A program made the position numbers and the translations under genes. The notes beneath the pieces were generated by a model that saw only the letters and a program-made list of their open reading frames with translations, made no database searches and had not been told where the DNA came from. Positions 55,602 through 63,641 of a stretch of 64,000 nt of DNA are shown here, piece by piece. Source of the stretch: CAILUG01 sp903844415 (GTDB taxonomy: Bacteria > Pseudomonadota > Gammaproteobacteria > Pseudomonadales > Pseudohongiellaceae); assembly GCA_947477655.1 (NCBI GenBank), contig CANJTS010000009.1, positions 70,829 through 134,828 of the forward strand. Reading direction: 5' to 3'. Every line of letters begins with the position of its first letter. Within the stretch, counting starts at the first letter, position 1.

Positions 55602-55646
55602 TCAAAAGGACATTGAGGCGCTTACAAAGATACGTCTACTAAGTGG
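55602..55646 (-). pseudogene. Remnant of a TonB-dependent receptor 3' end
   Basis: Minus strand reads LPLSRRIFVSASMSF and stop. RRxFxxxxxSF is the usual last strand of TonB receptors (compare RRFFLGLKASF at 6930). A stop codon lies a few codons further upstream, so no reading frame is left. The terminator 25 bases on supports the call. Confidence 0.45.
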
Positions 55647-55916
55647 TAATGCTCAGATAATTCTTTTATTTATTGCTAAGTCATTTTCTCTTTTAGTAAA
55701 TTTCTTGGGTATTAATGCTTGACCTATGCTCTGTAAATATCTTTGGTATTTGAGTGTTTTCTTTATAGGAGTACTTGATTTCTAATTTATATGAAGTGAC
55801 TCGTTTTTTTACGTTCACCACTCATGTAGACTAGTATCAACTACCCAGATACTCATTCTTTATTTGATCTATAGATCTAACCTTCGTCTTAATAATTTCT
55901 AGTATCGCCATCAAAG

Positions 55917-56669
55917 ATGGCTAAAAGGATCATGACTTCTCTTAGCGTTAATCTAAATAAACTTGCACTATTGCGTAATTCTAGGGGACGTAACTATCCT
56001 GACTTGTTGCACTTTGCCGAACGATTTATAGAGTTGGGCGTACAGGGCATCACCATTCATCCGCGCCCAGACGAACGCCATATCCGTCGCCAGGATGCCT
56101 ATGATCTGGCCAGTTTTTTGCAAAAGCACCCCAAGGTCGAATTGAATATTGAAGGGTTTCCATCAGAACTTTTTTTGCAGTTGATAAAAGATACTCAACC
56201 ACACCAATGCACTTTGGTACCAGATGCTGATTCTCAACTGACCTCTGACCATGGCTGGGATTTTCACCAACAACGATCTTACCTGACTGATGTTATTGCT
56301 CGAATCAAACAAGATTCTGTGCGTGTTGCGGTTTTTCTTGACCCTGATATTGAACAGATAGAACTTGCCGCACGAGCTGGCACTGATCGCATAGAGCTTT
56401 ATACAGAAGCATTTGCTAAAGCATTCGTTACTATTGAAAAAACACGTGTATTTAAAAAATATAGACTAGCGACATTACGCGCTCAGGAATTGGCAATAGG
56501 TGTCAATGCAGGTCATGATTTAAGTTTGCAAAATTTGAAAACATTTTTGGAAATCCCTGGTATACAAGAAGTTTCTATTGGTCATGCCTTAACGGTTGAG
56601 TGTATCGAGCAGGGGATGGAGACAGTAATAAAACAATATCTAGCTATTTGTCAGGCAGCACTTAGTTAG
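55917..56669 (+). CDS. pdxJ: Pyridoxine 5'-phosphate synthase
   Basis: 250 residues. Condenses aminoacetone phosphate with deoxyxylulose phosphate in vitamin B6 synthesis. TIM-barrel motifs: SVNLNKLALLRNSRGRNYPD, ITIHPRPDERHIRRQDAYDL, NIEGFP (catalytic Glu), GVNAGHDLSLQNL (His) and EVSIGHALTVECIEQGM. The SVNLNK start and HPRPDERHIRRQD differ from the usual gammaproteobacterial NIDHIATLRNARG and HLREDRRHI, and look more like the type in Bacteroidetes. It is not beside recO or acpS. ATG 55917 has no strong ribosome site; ATG 55932 is an alternative. Confidence 0.9.
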   Translation: MAKRIMTSLSVNLNKLALLRNSRGRNYPDLLHFAERFIELGVQGITIHPRPDERHIRRQDAYDLASFLQKHPKVELNIEGFPSELFLQLIKDTQPHQCTLVPDADSQLTSDHGWDFHQQRSYLTDVIARIKQDSVRVAVFLDPDIEQIELAARAGTDRIELYTEAFAKAFVTIEKTRVFKKYRLATLRAQELAIGVNAGHDLSLQNLKTFLEIPGIQEVSIGHALTVECIEQGMETVIKQYLAICQAALS

Positions 56670-56714
56670 CTTTAAAATCTAAATTGAAGCACTAATTATA
56701 AAAACGGGCTATTT

Positions 56715-57320
56715 ATGACGTCATCTCTTATTTTACCAAACCGAAGTGTTCCTACAGTGGTTACTACTACCCATTATGTAAATGGAACTAGCTTGGTAGA
56801 ACCATTTCCAACCGCTCTTGAACAAGCTATTTTTGGTTTGGGTTGTTTTTGGGGTGCAGAGCGAATGTTCTGGCAACTACAAGGAGTTTATTCAACTGCT
56901 GTGGGATATGCGGGTGGTTATACTGCTCACCCAACTTATGACGATGTTTGTAGTGGACAAACAGGACATGCCGAAGTGGTATTAGTTGTGTTTGATCCAT
57001 CTCTTATTGCATACAAGACTTTACTTCAAAAATTTTGGGAAGCACACAATCCCACCCAAGGTATGCGACAAGGCAATGATCAAGGCACTCAATACCGATC
57101 TGTAATATATACAACAAATAACCAACAATTTGGCCAGGCAGAAGGGTCTAGAAATTTGTATCAGGCGGCTCTTAATAAAGTTGGACTAGGCAGCATCACC
57201 ACGGAAATTGCTGCAGTTGGCCCTTTTTATTATGCTCAAGACTACCACCAACAGTACCTCGCCAAGAATCCGAATGGCTACTGTGGCCTGCGTGGAACTG
57301 GGGTAGTATGTCAGTCTTAG
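56715..57320 (+). CDS. msrA: Peptide-methionine (S)-S-oxide reductase
   Basis: 201 residues. Repairs oxidised methionine. Catalytic C44 lies in GLGCFWGAERMF; further family motifs are VGYAGGYTAHPTYDDVCSGQTGHAEVV (in part: VGYAGGYT, GQTGHAE), FWEAHNPTQGMRQGNDQGTQYRS (FWEAHNPTQ) and YYAQDYHQQYL. Resolving Cys near the C-terminus (GYCGLRGTGVVC). Cytoplasmic, N-terminal extension of about 35 residues as in E. coli MsrA. Confidence 0.95.
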   Translation: MTSSLILPNRSVPTVVTTTHYVNGTSLVEPFPTALEQAIFGLGCFWGAERMFWQLQGVYSTAVGYAGGYTAHPTYDDVCSGQTGHAEVVLVVFDPSLIAYKTLLQKFWEAHNPTQGMRQGNDQGTQYRSVIYTTNNQQFGQAEGSRNLYQAALNKVGLGSITTEIAAVGPFYYAQDYHQQYLAKNPNGYCGLRGTGVVCQS

Positions 57321-57350
57321 AGTTAGGTAATTAGATCAGCAAAATCCAAC

Positions 57351-58253
57351 ATGAATACCGATAACAATAAACTTGTTGTAGCCATTTCTTCGCGAGCCCT
57401 TTTTAATCTGGATGCCAGCCATCAGGTATATGAAGAGCAAGGGGTTGTCGCTTATCGAAAGTACCAGATTGAACATGAAGATGAGCCTCTATCTCCTGGA
57501 GACGCTTTTCTGTTAGTTAAAAAATTACTCAATATAAATCAGATGCTGGATCAGGCCAGAGTCGAAGTTATTCTGTTGTCTCGTAATACAGCCGATACTG
57601 GTTTACGGATATTCAATTCCATAGAGCATCATGGTTTAAATATATCTAAAGCAGCTTTTTGTGGTGGCTCGAGCCCTTACCGTTATATTAGTGCCTTCAA
57701 CAGTCATCTATTTCTATCAACTAATGCATCTGATGTCCGCCAAGCTCTTGATTATGGCATCGCTGCTGCGACTATCATGCCTTCTAAGCAAGCCAACAAA
57801 GAAGATTGGAAGTTGCGTTTTGCCTTTGATGGAGATGCAGTGTTGTTTTCGGACGAAGCAGAAAGAGTTTATAAGGCCCAGGGCCTTGATGAATTTACTC
57901 GTAGTGAAAGAGCTGCAGCCAAAAACCCTCTTAGTGGAGGACCTTTTAAACCATTTTTGGCTGCGCTGCAGAAATTACAAAAAGAATTTTCTGAAGACAC
58001 TTCTCCTATTCGTACTTGTCTGGTGACTGCGCGGTCTGCGCCCGCTCATGAGAGAGTAGTAAGAACCTTACGCGCATGGGATATCAAGATCGATGAATCC
58101 CTATTTCTGGGTGGGCAGGATAAAGGCGTTTTTTTACAAGCCTACGATGCAGATGTTTTCTTCGATGACCAACAGGGGCATTGTGAATCTACTCGTGAAC
58201 ATGTTGCGACTGGTCATGTTCCCAGCGGTATTGCCAATATAAAACAACCGTAA
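57351..58253 (+). CDS. 5'-nucleotidase, cytosolic type
   Basis: 300 residues of the family that includes eukaryotic NT5C1 (PF06189). Seen: VVAISSRALFNLD at the start, in place of a DxDxT motif, FCGGSSPYRYISAFNSHLFLS (in part), LRFAFDGDAVLFSDEAE with acidic residues, NPLSGGPFKPFL, LVTARSAPAHERVVRTLR and AYDADVFFDDQ. Dephosphorylates nucleoside monophosphates in the cytoplasm. Not tightly coupled to its neighbours. Confidence 0.85.
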   Translation: MNTDNNKLVVAISSRALFNLDASHQVYEEQGVVAYRKYQIEHEDEPLSPGDAFLLVKKLLNINQMLDQARVEVILLSRNTADTGLRIFNSIEHHGLNISKAAFCGGSSPYRYISAFNSHLFLSTNASDVRQALDYGIAAATIMPSKQANKEDWKLRFAFDGDAVLFSDEAERVYKAQGLDEFTRSERAAAKNPLSGGPFKPFLAALQKLQKEFSEDTSPIRTCLVTARSAPAHERVVRTLRAWDIKIDESLFLGGQDKGVFLQAYDADVFFDDQQGHCESTREHVATGHVPSGIANIKQP

Positions 58254-58322
58254 TGTCTGACAATGCCGCATTTTTTTTAGCTATGTTTGATCGCCAGTAA
58301 TTAATTATTTTGGAGTGTAAAA

Positions 58323-58940
58323 ATGGAGCTGGCTTGTCTCGATCTGGAAGGAGTGTTGATCCCCGAAATATGGATCAAGTTTTCTGAGCATACCGGCATA
58401 AAAGAATTATGCCTTACTACCCGGGATATGCCTGATTATGATGCCTTGATGCGTTATCGGTTACAGATATTGGCAACCAATAAGCTGGGGATACGCGAAA
58501 TTCAAGATGTTATCGCTAAGATTGAGCCCATGCCTGGAGCAGTAGAATTCGTAACCTGGTTACGCTTGCATTTTCAAATTGTTATTTTATCTGATACCTA
58601 TTACGAATTTGCCCAACCATTGATGCCTCTTTTAGGTAATCCACTTTTGCTGTGCCATCGGCTTGAAATAAATGAGGAAGGACAGATAGTCAATTACTTG
58701 TTGCGTCAGACAAATCCCAAACAGCATGCAGTGCAAGCATTTAAAAGTTTGAATTATCGTGTGCTTGCGGCGGGGGATTCCTACAATGACATCAATATGC
58801 TGGGCGCGGCTGATGCAGGTTTTTTATTCCACGCACCTTCAAAAGTAAGCGCGGAATTTCCCCAGTTTCCGTCAGTTCAAACTTATGCTGAACTTAAACA
58901 ACTTTTCATAAGTGCCAGTAACAGGTTGCTGCTTCCCTAA
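58323..58940 (+). CDS. thrH: Bifunctional phosphoserine phosphatase/homoserine phosphotransferase ThrH
   Basis: 205 residues, HAD phosphatase. MELACLDLEGVLIPEIW gives D7 as nucleophile with E9 in place of the second Asp, the mark of ThrH. Then ILSDTYYEF (motif II, Ser/Thr) and AAGDSYNDINMLGAADAG (motif IV). In Pseudomonas it moves phosphate from phosphoserine to homoserine. Preceded by TTTGGAGTG, a fair ribosome site. Converges with the Nudix gene, ten bases apart. Confidence 0.92.
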   Translation: MELACLDLEGVLIPEIWIKFSEHTGIKELCLTTRDMPDYDALMRYRLQILATNKLGIREIQDVIAKIEPMPGAVEFVTWLRLHFQIVILSDTYYEFAQPLMPLLGNPLLLCHRLEINEEGQIVNYLLRQTNPKQHAVQAFKSLNYRVLAAGDSYNDINMLGAADAGFLFHAPSKVSAEFPQFPSVQTYAELKQLFISASNRLLLP

Positions 58941-58950
58941 GCAGTTGCTT

Positions 58951-59538
58951 TTATTCACTACTATTATTTGTAGCCGCGACCATACAAGCCAGTGAATGTA
59001 ATATTCTCGCAGTAGCTCCCCAAATATAAAATTCTTTATATTCTATGTACATCACACTTTTCGAAGGGTTTTCTGGGTTGGCATCGAGCAGATAGCGCTG
59101 CCTATCCAAAGCTAGAAGCAAAGGAAAACTGATCATTTCAGCTACTTCTCCAGGTTCAGGATTAAATTGAAGTTTTGTTTCTGTGATGGCAACTACGGGT
59201 GTTATCTCGTATCCAGAACTTACCGAAGTAGCGGGTAAACAGCCGAGCACTGTTATTTGTTGTGGATTGACGCCGATTTCCTCCATAGTTTCGCGCAAGG
59301 CAGTTGTAGCTAAATTTAAATCGCCGGGTTGGACTCGACCACCAGGAAAGCTTATTTGGCCAGCATGGATTGGCAGATGGACACTGCGTTTTGTTAGGGG
59401 AATAAAAGATCCTTCAGCTCTGTTACAAATCAATACCAATACAGCTGCCTGTTTAAGTTCTGAACTTAGGTTGATGGCTGCAGCAGGAGAAAGTAGCTGT
59501 CTTAGTTTGTTCTGATTTAAAGCAGTTGCTGTTGGCAT
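58951..59538 (-). CDS. Nudix CoA pyrophosphatase
   Basis: 195 residues. Nudix box ISFPGGRVQPGDLNLATTAL (start) then RETMEEIGV; the order FPGG...D...TALRETxEEIG is that of NudL-type CoA pyrophosphatases, with Asp where others have Glu. Preceded by the family segment LTKRSVHLPIHAGQ. Hydrolyses CoA to phosphopantetheine and ADP. Starts 13 bases after pabB on the same strand, so it is probably co-transcribed. Confidence 0.88.
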   Translation of the reverse strand: MPTATALNQNKLRQLLSPAAAINLSSELKQAAVLVLICNRAEGSFIPLTKRSVHLPIHAGQISFPGGRVQPGDLNLATTALRETMEEIGVNPQQITVLGCLPATSVSSGYEITPVVAITETKLQFNPEPGEVAEMISFPLLLALDRQRYLLDANPENPSKSVMYIEYKEFYIWGATARILHSLACMVAATNNSSE

Positions 59539-59551
59539 CTGCGGATTACCA

Positions 59552-60925
59552 CTAAAGGTTGTTGATCAACATAGAAATTTTATCGAGGGTTTCCTGAAAC
59601 TCTGCATCACCGTTGGAATCTGCAACGATGCCACCACCACCCCAACAATGTATGGTGTCGTTTTCACGCACCAGTGTGCGGATAGCGATATTACTGTCCA
59701 TGTTGCCACGATGATCTATATAAGCGATGGCACCGCAATATACTGAACGTGGACGTGTTTCAAGTTCATTTATTATTTGCATCGCGCGTAATTTAGGAGT
59801 GCCTGTGATTGATCCTCCAGGAAAACACGCAGCCAACAATTCAAAAATAAGATCTGGCTTGTCCAGCTTGCCACTTATGGTGCTGACTAAATGATGAACA
59901 TTCGTAAAACTTTGGGTTTCAAATAAGCTCTGGACATTAACTGAGCCGATTTCACACACCCGCCCAAGATCATTCCGGAGCAAATCTACTATCATCAAAT
60001 TTTCAGCTTTATCTTTTAAACTTGTTTCCAAATCTAAACGATTGGCTGCATCCTCGAGTATATTTTTGCTGCGTGGCCTGGTTCCTTTGATCGGTTGGGT
60101 AAGCACAGAATCATCTATTACTTGCAGAAAACGTTCAGGAGAAAAACACAGTACTGCATTTGCACCATCTTCAAGAAAAGCGGAAAAAGGCGCGTTGGCG
60201 TGTTGTTGGAGTTTTAAAAAAGCACTCCAGCTGTCGCCTTGACACTGGGCAGTGAAACATTGGGCCAGATTAACCTGATAACAATCCCCAGCATTTATGT
60301 ATTCTATGATTCGGTTGAATTTATCTAGGTACTGTTGCTTGCTGAAATTGGAGACAAAAGGGCTTTTAAGAAAGAAGTCAGGAGTTATTGGGGCATTTTT
60401 GTTCAGTAGTTTTGCGAGTATCAGCTGTTGCCTGGCAAGATGGCAGTCACGAAATATAACACTAGTCTCTTGTTTTTTATGATCAATGATCAAGGCCCAG
60501 TCGTAAATTCCAACTAGCATGTCGGGTGCAGTCAAAGCTGTCTGTGTTGACTGGATGTGGTACTGGGTATGTAACAATTCATAGCCGAAATACCCAATCG
60601 CACCACCTGTAAATGGTAAGTCGATAGTGTCGGGGAGGGCATCAGAATGCACAGGACAATATTTGGCTATCACCTTGAACGGATTATCCAAAGTTGCTTC
60701 GCATTCAATGCCAGCTTTGCTCACGACTGTAAGCTGGTTTTTAGTGCGCAAAATACAATGAGGATCAGCAGAAAGAATATCAAATCTTGCAGACTGATGA
60801 GAGGAAGATCCGCTTGTAAGCAATACTGGTAACTCCAAATGGCGGATGTATGCGAACCAATGCGAAGCCGGAATAGAATAGGGAAGTGGATGGACTACTA
60901 GGTTTCCACTATTGATTTTAGACAT
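59552..60925 (-). CDS. pabB: Aminodeoxychorismate synthase component I
   Basis: 457 residues of the chorismate-binding family. PIKGTRPRS distinguishes PabB (Lys in PIKGT) from TrpE (PIAGT). Others: GGAIGYFGYELLH, AGDCYQVNLAQCF, LMIVDLLRNDLGRVCEIGSV, ACFPGGSITGTPKLRAMQII, RSVYCGAIAYIDHRGNMDSNIAIRTL (in part). Makes 4-amino-4-deoxychorismate for folate, with a glutaminase PabA encoded elsewhere. Confidence 0.93.
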   Translation of the reverse strand: MSKINSGNLVVHPLPYSIPASHWFAYIRHLELPVLLTSGSSSHQSARFDILSADPHCILRTKNQLTVVSKAGIECEATLDNPFKVIAKYCPVHSDALPDTIDLPFTGGAIGYFGYELLHTQYHIQSTQTALTAPDMLVGIYDWALIIDHKKQETSVIFRDCHLARQQLILAKLLNKNAPITPDFFLKSPFVSNFSKQQYLDKFNRIIEYINAGDCYQVNLAQCFTAQCQGDSWSAFLKLQQHANAPFSAFLEDGANAVLCFSPERFLQVIDDSVLTQPIKGTRPRSKNILEDAANRLDLETSLKDKAENLMIVDLLRNDLGRVCEIGSVNVQSLFETQSFTNVHHLVSTISGKLDKPDLIFELLAACFPGGSITGTPKLRAMQIINELETRPRSVYCGAIAYIDHRGNMDSNIAIRTLVRENDTIHCWGGGGIVADSNGDAEFQETLDKISMLINNL

Positions 60926-60952
60926 GGGGTTACCAATAAGTCTGTTGTGTAT

Positions 60953-61291
60953 TCAGAGACAATTAACAGGGCGGGGTAGGCCGGCGATTTTACTAGCAAT
61001 GCGTGCTGGACTTTCCGGAAACAATTTCAGCAAATAAAGACTGTTGCCTTTGGTAGGGCCCAATTCACTTTGTACTAGTTTGACCAAGATGCGCATAACT
61101 GGTGACAAACCTCGGAGTTGATAGAATTTACGGATCAAAGCCAGTATTTCCCAATGTGCTGGAGAAAGTTCAATTTCTAATTGGGTGGCAAGTAGCTTGG
61201 CAACATCTTCAGTCCAGTCTTCCAGGTTGAGTAGGTAACCATCTTTATCTAAGGTCAGTGTATGTTTTCCCATTACTAAAGTATTTGCCAT
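60953..61291 (-). CDS. tusE: Sulfurtransferase TusE (DsrC family)
   Basis: 112 residues. DsrC/TusE fold with LDKDGYLLNLEDWTEDVA, LSPAHWEIL and a conserved C-terminal arm GLPRPVNCL whose penultimate Cys carries persulfide. Accepts sulfur from TusBCD and hands it to MnmA for 2-thiouridine in tRNA. It is close to tusBCD on the same strand. Confidence 0.92.
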   Translation of the reverse strand: MANTLVMGKHTLTLDKDGYLLNLEDWTEDVAKLLATQLEIELSPAHWEILALIRKFYQLRGLSPVMRILVKLVQSELGPTKGNSLYLLKLFPESPARIASKIAGLPRPVNCL

Positions 61292-61358
61292 CTTTTATCT
61301 CCCATTTCCCCGTCCAAACTTGTCCATATAGGATGGTAATTTGATTTAAGCGGCAGCA

Positions 61359-61658
61359 CTAATTCCAGTTTATAACTTTGTCTTTTTCTAAACTCAGCCT
61401 GACAAAATCGACGTAGGTGATACTAGTAAATACTGATCTAATTTTGGTGAAAATGCCGCGTGCTGCCAAATCCTCACTCAATACATACAGGTTAATCGTT
61501 TGAGGTAAGTCACTTAACAAGGCAACATTATTTTTCATATCCATAGCTATAAAAACACCATCTTCAATTAATAATAAACAATCATGCGAATCCAAAGCAG
61601 CAATACACAAACGCACCAATTCACTGTTACCCGATTTATTTAAAGTATGCAGTGTCAT
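61359..61658 (-). CDS. tusB: Sulfurtransferase complex subunit TusB
   Basis: 99 residues, DsrH family: MTLHTLNKSG, CLLLIEDGVFIAM and LYVLSEDLAARGI. Forms the (TusBCD)2 heterohexamer. Start overlaps the tusC stop. No active-site Cys is expected in this subunit. Confidence 0.88.
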   Translation of the reverse strand: MTLHTLNKSGNSELVRLCIAALDSHDCLLLIEDGVFIAMDMKNNVALLSDLPQTINLYVLSEDLAARGIFTKIRSVFTSITYVDFVRLSLEKDKVINWN

Positions 61659-62029
61659 CAGAAAATAAAAACCGTATGGCTTTCCGTAATCATGCTACGC
61701 ATAGCGGCGGCTTGAACAAGAGTTACAGGTAGCAGTAGATCCTGAAGATTGAGTTCTCTTTCTTGCAAGGCAACTGCATCAACATAAATATTTTTGACAT
61801 CGTATAACTCTAATGCAGGAAACAACTGGGCCAGCGATTTTTGGTTTAATCCGCTGGCATCCTGATTTTTCAGTAATTGGGTGACCCCATCGCCACAAAA
61901 TATAAGGTTAACTGGCTGATCAAATATTGCAGCAGTCATAGCTACTTCAACGCATGAAGCCGCAGCGGAGTTAGTCCATGCATTTTTACAAGACAAAAAT
62001 AACCAAGGTTTTTTATCTGCTAAGGTCAT
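61658..62029 (-). CDS. tusC: Sulfurtransferase complex subunit TusC
   Basis: 123 residues from ATG at 62029, DsrF family: WLFLSCKNAWTNSAAASCVEVAMTAA (in part), NLIFCGDGVTQLL, LYDVKNIYVDAVAL. A longer frame to 62065 would overlap tusD by about 30 bases and is less likely. Middle gene of tusDCB. Confidence 0.88.
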   Translation of the reverse strand: MTLADKKPWLFLSCKNAWTNSAAASCVEVAMTAAIFDQPVNLIFCGDGVTQLLKNQDASGLNQKSLAQLFPALELYDVKNIYVDAVALQERELNLQDLLLPVTLVQAAAMRSMITESHTVFIF

Positions 62030-62036
62030 GGTAGAT

Positions 62037-62432
62037 TCAAGGGAAAAAATTAAGGATACGATCACAAACTAGAGTCGCATCAATTAATTGGCCTAAGCCC
62101 CCAATGGTAAAACCGGGTAACAAATTAGCTGCAGGTAATTCGTAGCGATCGGCAGCATTCGTATCAACAATGCCGCGTTTGAGAGCTGACGCCACACAAA
62201 CCACTGCATCCAATTTGTTGTCGTTAATCAGTTGTTGCCATGCCGCGGGTAAATTTAATTCGTCCTGCGGAGGTACTACCTGTGCTGATGCGTTGTAGAC
62301 ACCATCCTGATAGAAGAACAATCGATAAATACTATGCCCGGATCTGAGCACAGCTTTACTAAAATTAAAACCGGAAAGTGCCGCTTGGCTTGAATAGGGG
62401 GCGCCGTGAATAATCAAGGCAAACGTGCTCAT
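62037..62432 (-). CDS. tusD: Sulfurtransferase complex subunit TusD
   Basis: 131 residues, DsrE family: FALIIHGAPYSSQAALSGFNFSKA, in part, with FFYQDGVYNAS and the persulfide-carrying Cys in VVCVASALKRGIVD, then LPGFTIGGLGQLIDA. First gene of tusDCB. Lies 60 bases from the BI-1 gene. Confidence 0.92.
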   Translation of the reverse strand: MSTFALIIHGAPYSSQAALSGFNFSKAVLRSGHSIYRLFFYQDGVYNASAQVVPPQDELNLPAAWQQLINDNKLDAVVCVASALKRGIVDTNAADRYELPAANLLPGFTIGGLGQLIDATLVCDRILNFFP

Positions 62433-62492
62433 AAATCAATAATGCTGTACCAAGCCAGACTTGGTCGGCTTGGGTCAAAAAAAATAAAACTA

Positions 62493-63161
62493 TTAATCGT
62501 CGCCACTCACTGCTCCCAGTAAATGCAACAAACTAGTGAACAAATTATAGATGCTTAAATAAAGTGAGACGGTTGCGCGTATGTAATTGGTTTCACCACC
62601 ATGAATAATGCGACTGGTGTCGAACAAAATAAACCCGGACATGACCAAAACAATAACGGCAGACAAACCTAGGCTTAACAAGGGTATTTGTAAAAATAGA
62701 TTTGCTAACCCTGCAACTAGGGCTAATACCAAGCCCGTAAAAAGAAAACCTCCCATGTAGGAAAAGTTTTTTCGTGTAGTTAAGGCATAAGCGGAAAGTG
62801 CTAAGAAAATACTAGCCGTGCCACCCAGAGCTTGCATCACCAGCAGTGAGCCATTCTCTAACGCCAAGTATCTATTGAGCATAGGGCCGAGTGCAGCACC
62901 GAGGCAGCCAGTAAAGGCGAAGACAGCAATTAAGCCTTGAGCAGAATCGGCAACTTTATGCACCCAAAATAACAAACCGAAACTCAGTAGAGACAATATA
63001 AGCGCTGTTCCTGATCCAATGTTCAACAGCATCGCTCCACCTGCAGTTACGGTACTGAACAACAGTGTCATCGATAAAAGGATATAGGTATTTTTGAGTA
63101 ATTTGTTGGTAGCAAGTGTTGCTATTTCACTGCTTGAAAAAGTTTGGTCTAGGTTACTCAT
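62493..63161 (-). CDS. yccA: Bax inhibitor-1 / YccA family membrane protein
   Basis: 222 residues, about seven hydrophobic helices: LLSMTLLFSTVTAGGAMLL, ALILSLLSFGLLFWV and so on; the ending VSLYLSIYNLFTSLLHLLG is the BI-1 signature. YccA of E. coli modulates FtsH protease. Linked to tusE-type genes in many gammaproteobacteria, as here. Confidence 0.9.
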   Translation of the reverse strand: MSNLDQTFSSSEIATLATNKLLKNTYILLSMTLLFSTVTAGGAMLLNIGSGTALILSLLSFGLLFWVHKVADSAQGLIAVFAFTGCLGAALGPMLNRYLALENGSLLVMQALGGTASIFLALSAYALTTRKNFSYMGGFLFTGLVLALVAGLANLFLQIPLLSLGLSAVIVLVMSGFILFDTSRIIHGGETNYIRATVSLYLSIYNLFTSLLHLLGAVSGDD

Positions 63162-63319
63162 TGTTGTCTCCAGGACTTCAGATTAAATGGTAAGAATCTT
63201 ATCTACATCTTACTTACTAACCATTACTTTGCAAAGTAATAGCGTTTTTTTCCAGCTAAATTTCAGATTTATTCAAAAAACAGACACTTTTTTTACCCTT
63301 TAGTCGTATGCCTTTTTGG

Positions 63320-63347
63320 TTGACTGAATGACTGATTCGGGTAAGAT
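63320..63347 (+). promoter_or_regulatory. Sigma-70 promoter of tRNA-Ser
   Basis: TTGACT (63320-63325), 16-base spacer, TAAGAT (63342-63347). The expected start lies about six bases before the tRNA at 63360. Confidence 0.65.
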
Positions 63348-63359
63348 GCTGGCCTTCGT

Positions 63360-63450
63360 GGAGGGGTGGCAGAGCGGTTGAATGCACCGGTCTTGAAAAC
63401 CGGCGTAGGTTAATACCCTATCGAGAGTTCGAATCTCTCCTCCTCCACCA
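63360..63450 (+). tRNA. tRNA-Ser (UGA)
   Basis: 91 bases with encoded CCA and a long variable arm. Acceptor GGAGGGG pairs with CTCCTCC with one G-T; anticodon TGA in TCTTGAAAAC; T-loop GTTCGAATC. Confidence 0.96.
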
Positions 63451-63641
63451 AAACTATTTCAAACTGATGCCAAGTCGTTCGAACAATTTACAACCCGTTC
63501 GGGATCTCCTTGGGTGCGAGCCGAGAACACTATCCGGATCAGACAGCTTCTTCATAGGCCACACGTGAATTAGAAGTAAAGATAGTGGCTCGGTGATCGT
63601 TGTTTCTTGTCTGAAGTAAATTGAGCTCGCATAATTGAAGT

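Larger units (their letters stand above)
55272..55916. other. Gap with relics, no intact gene
   Basis: 645 bases between the ankyrin gene and pdxJ. Contents: a decayed tRNA-Leu-like 3' end (55386-55410), a terminator-type hairpin (55552-55577) and a trace of a TonB receptor 3' end on minus (55602-55646). The rest is AT-rich and without signal. Confidence 0.6.
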
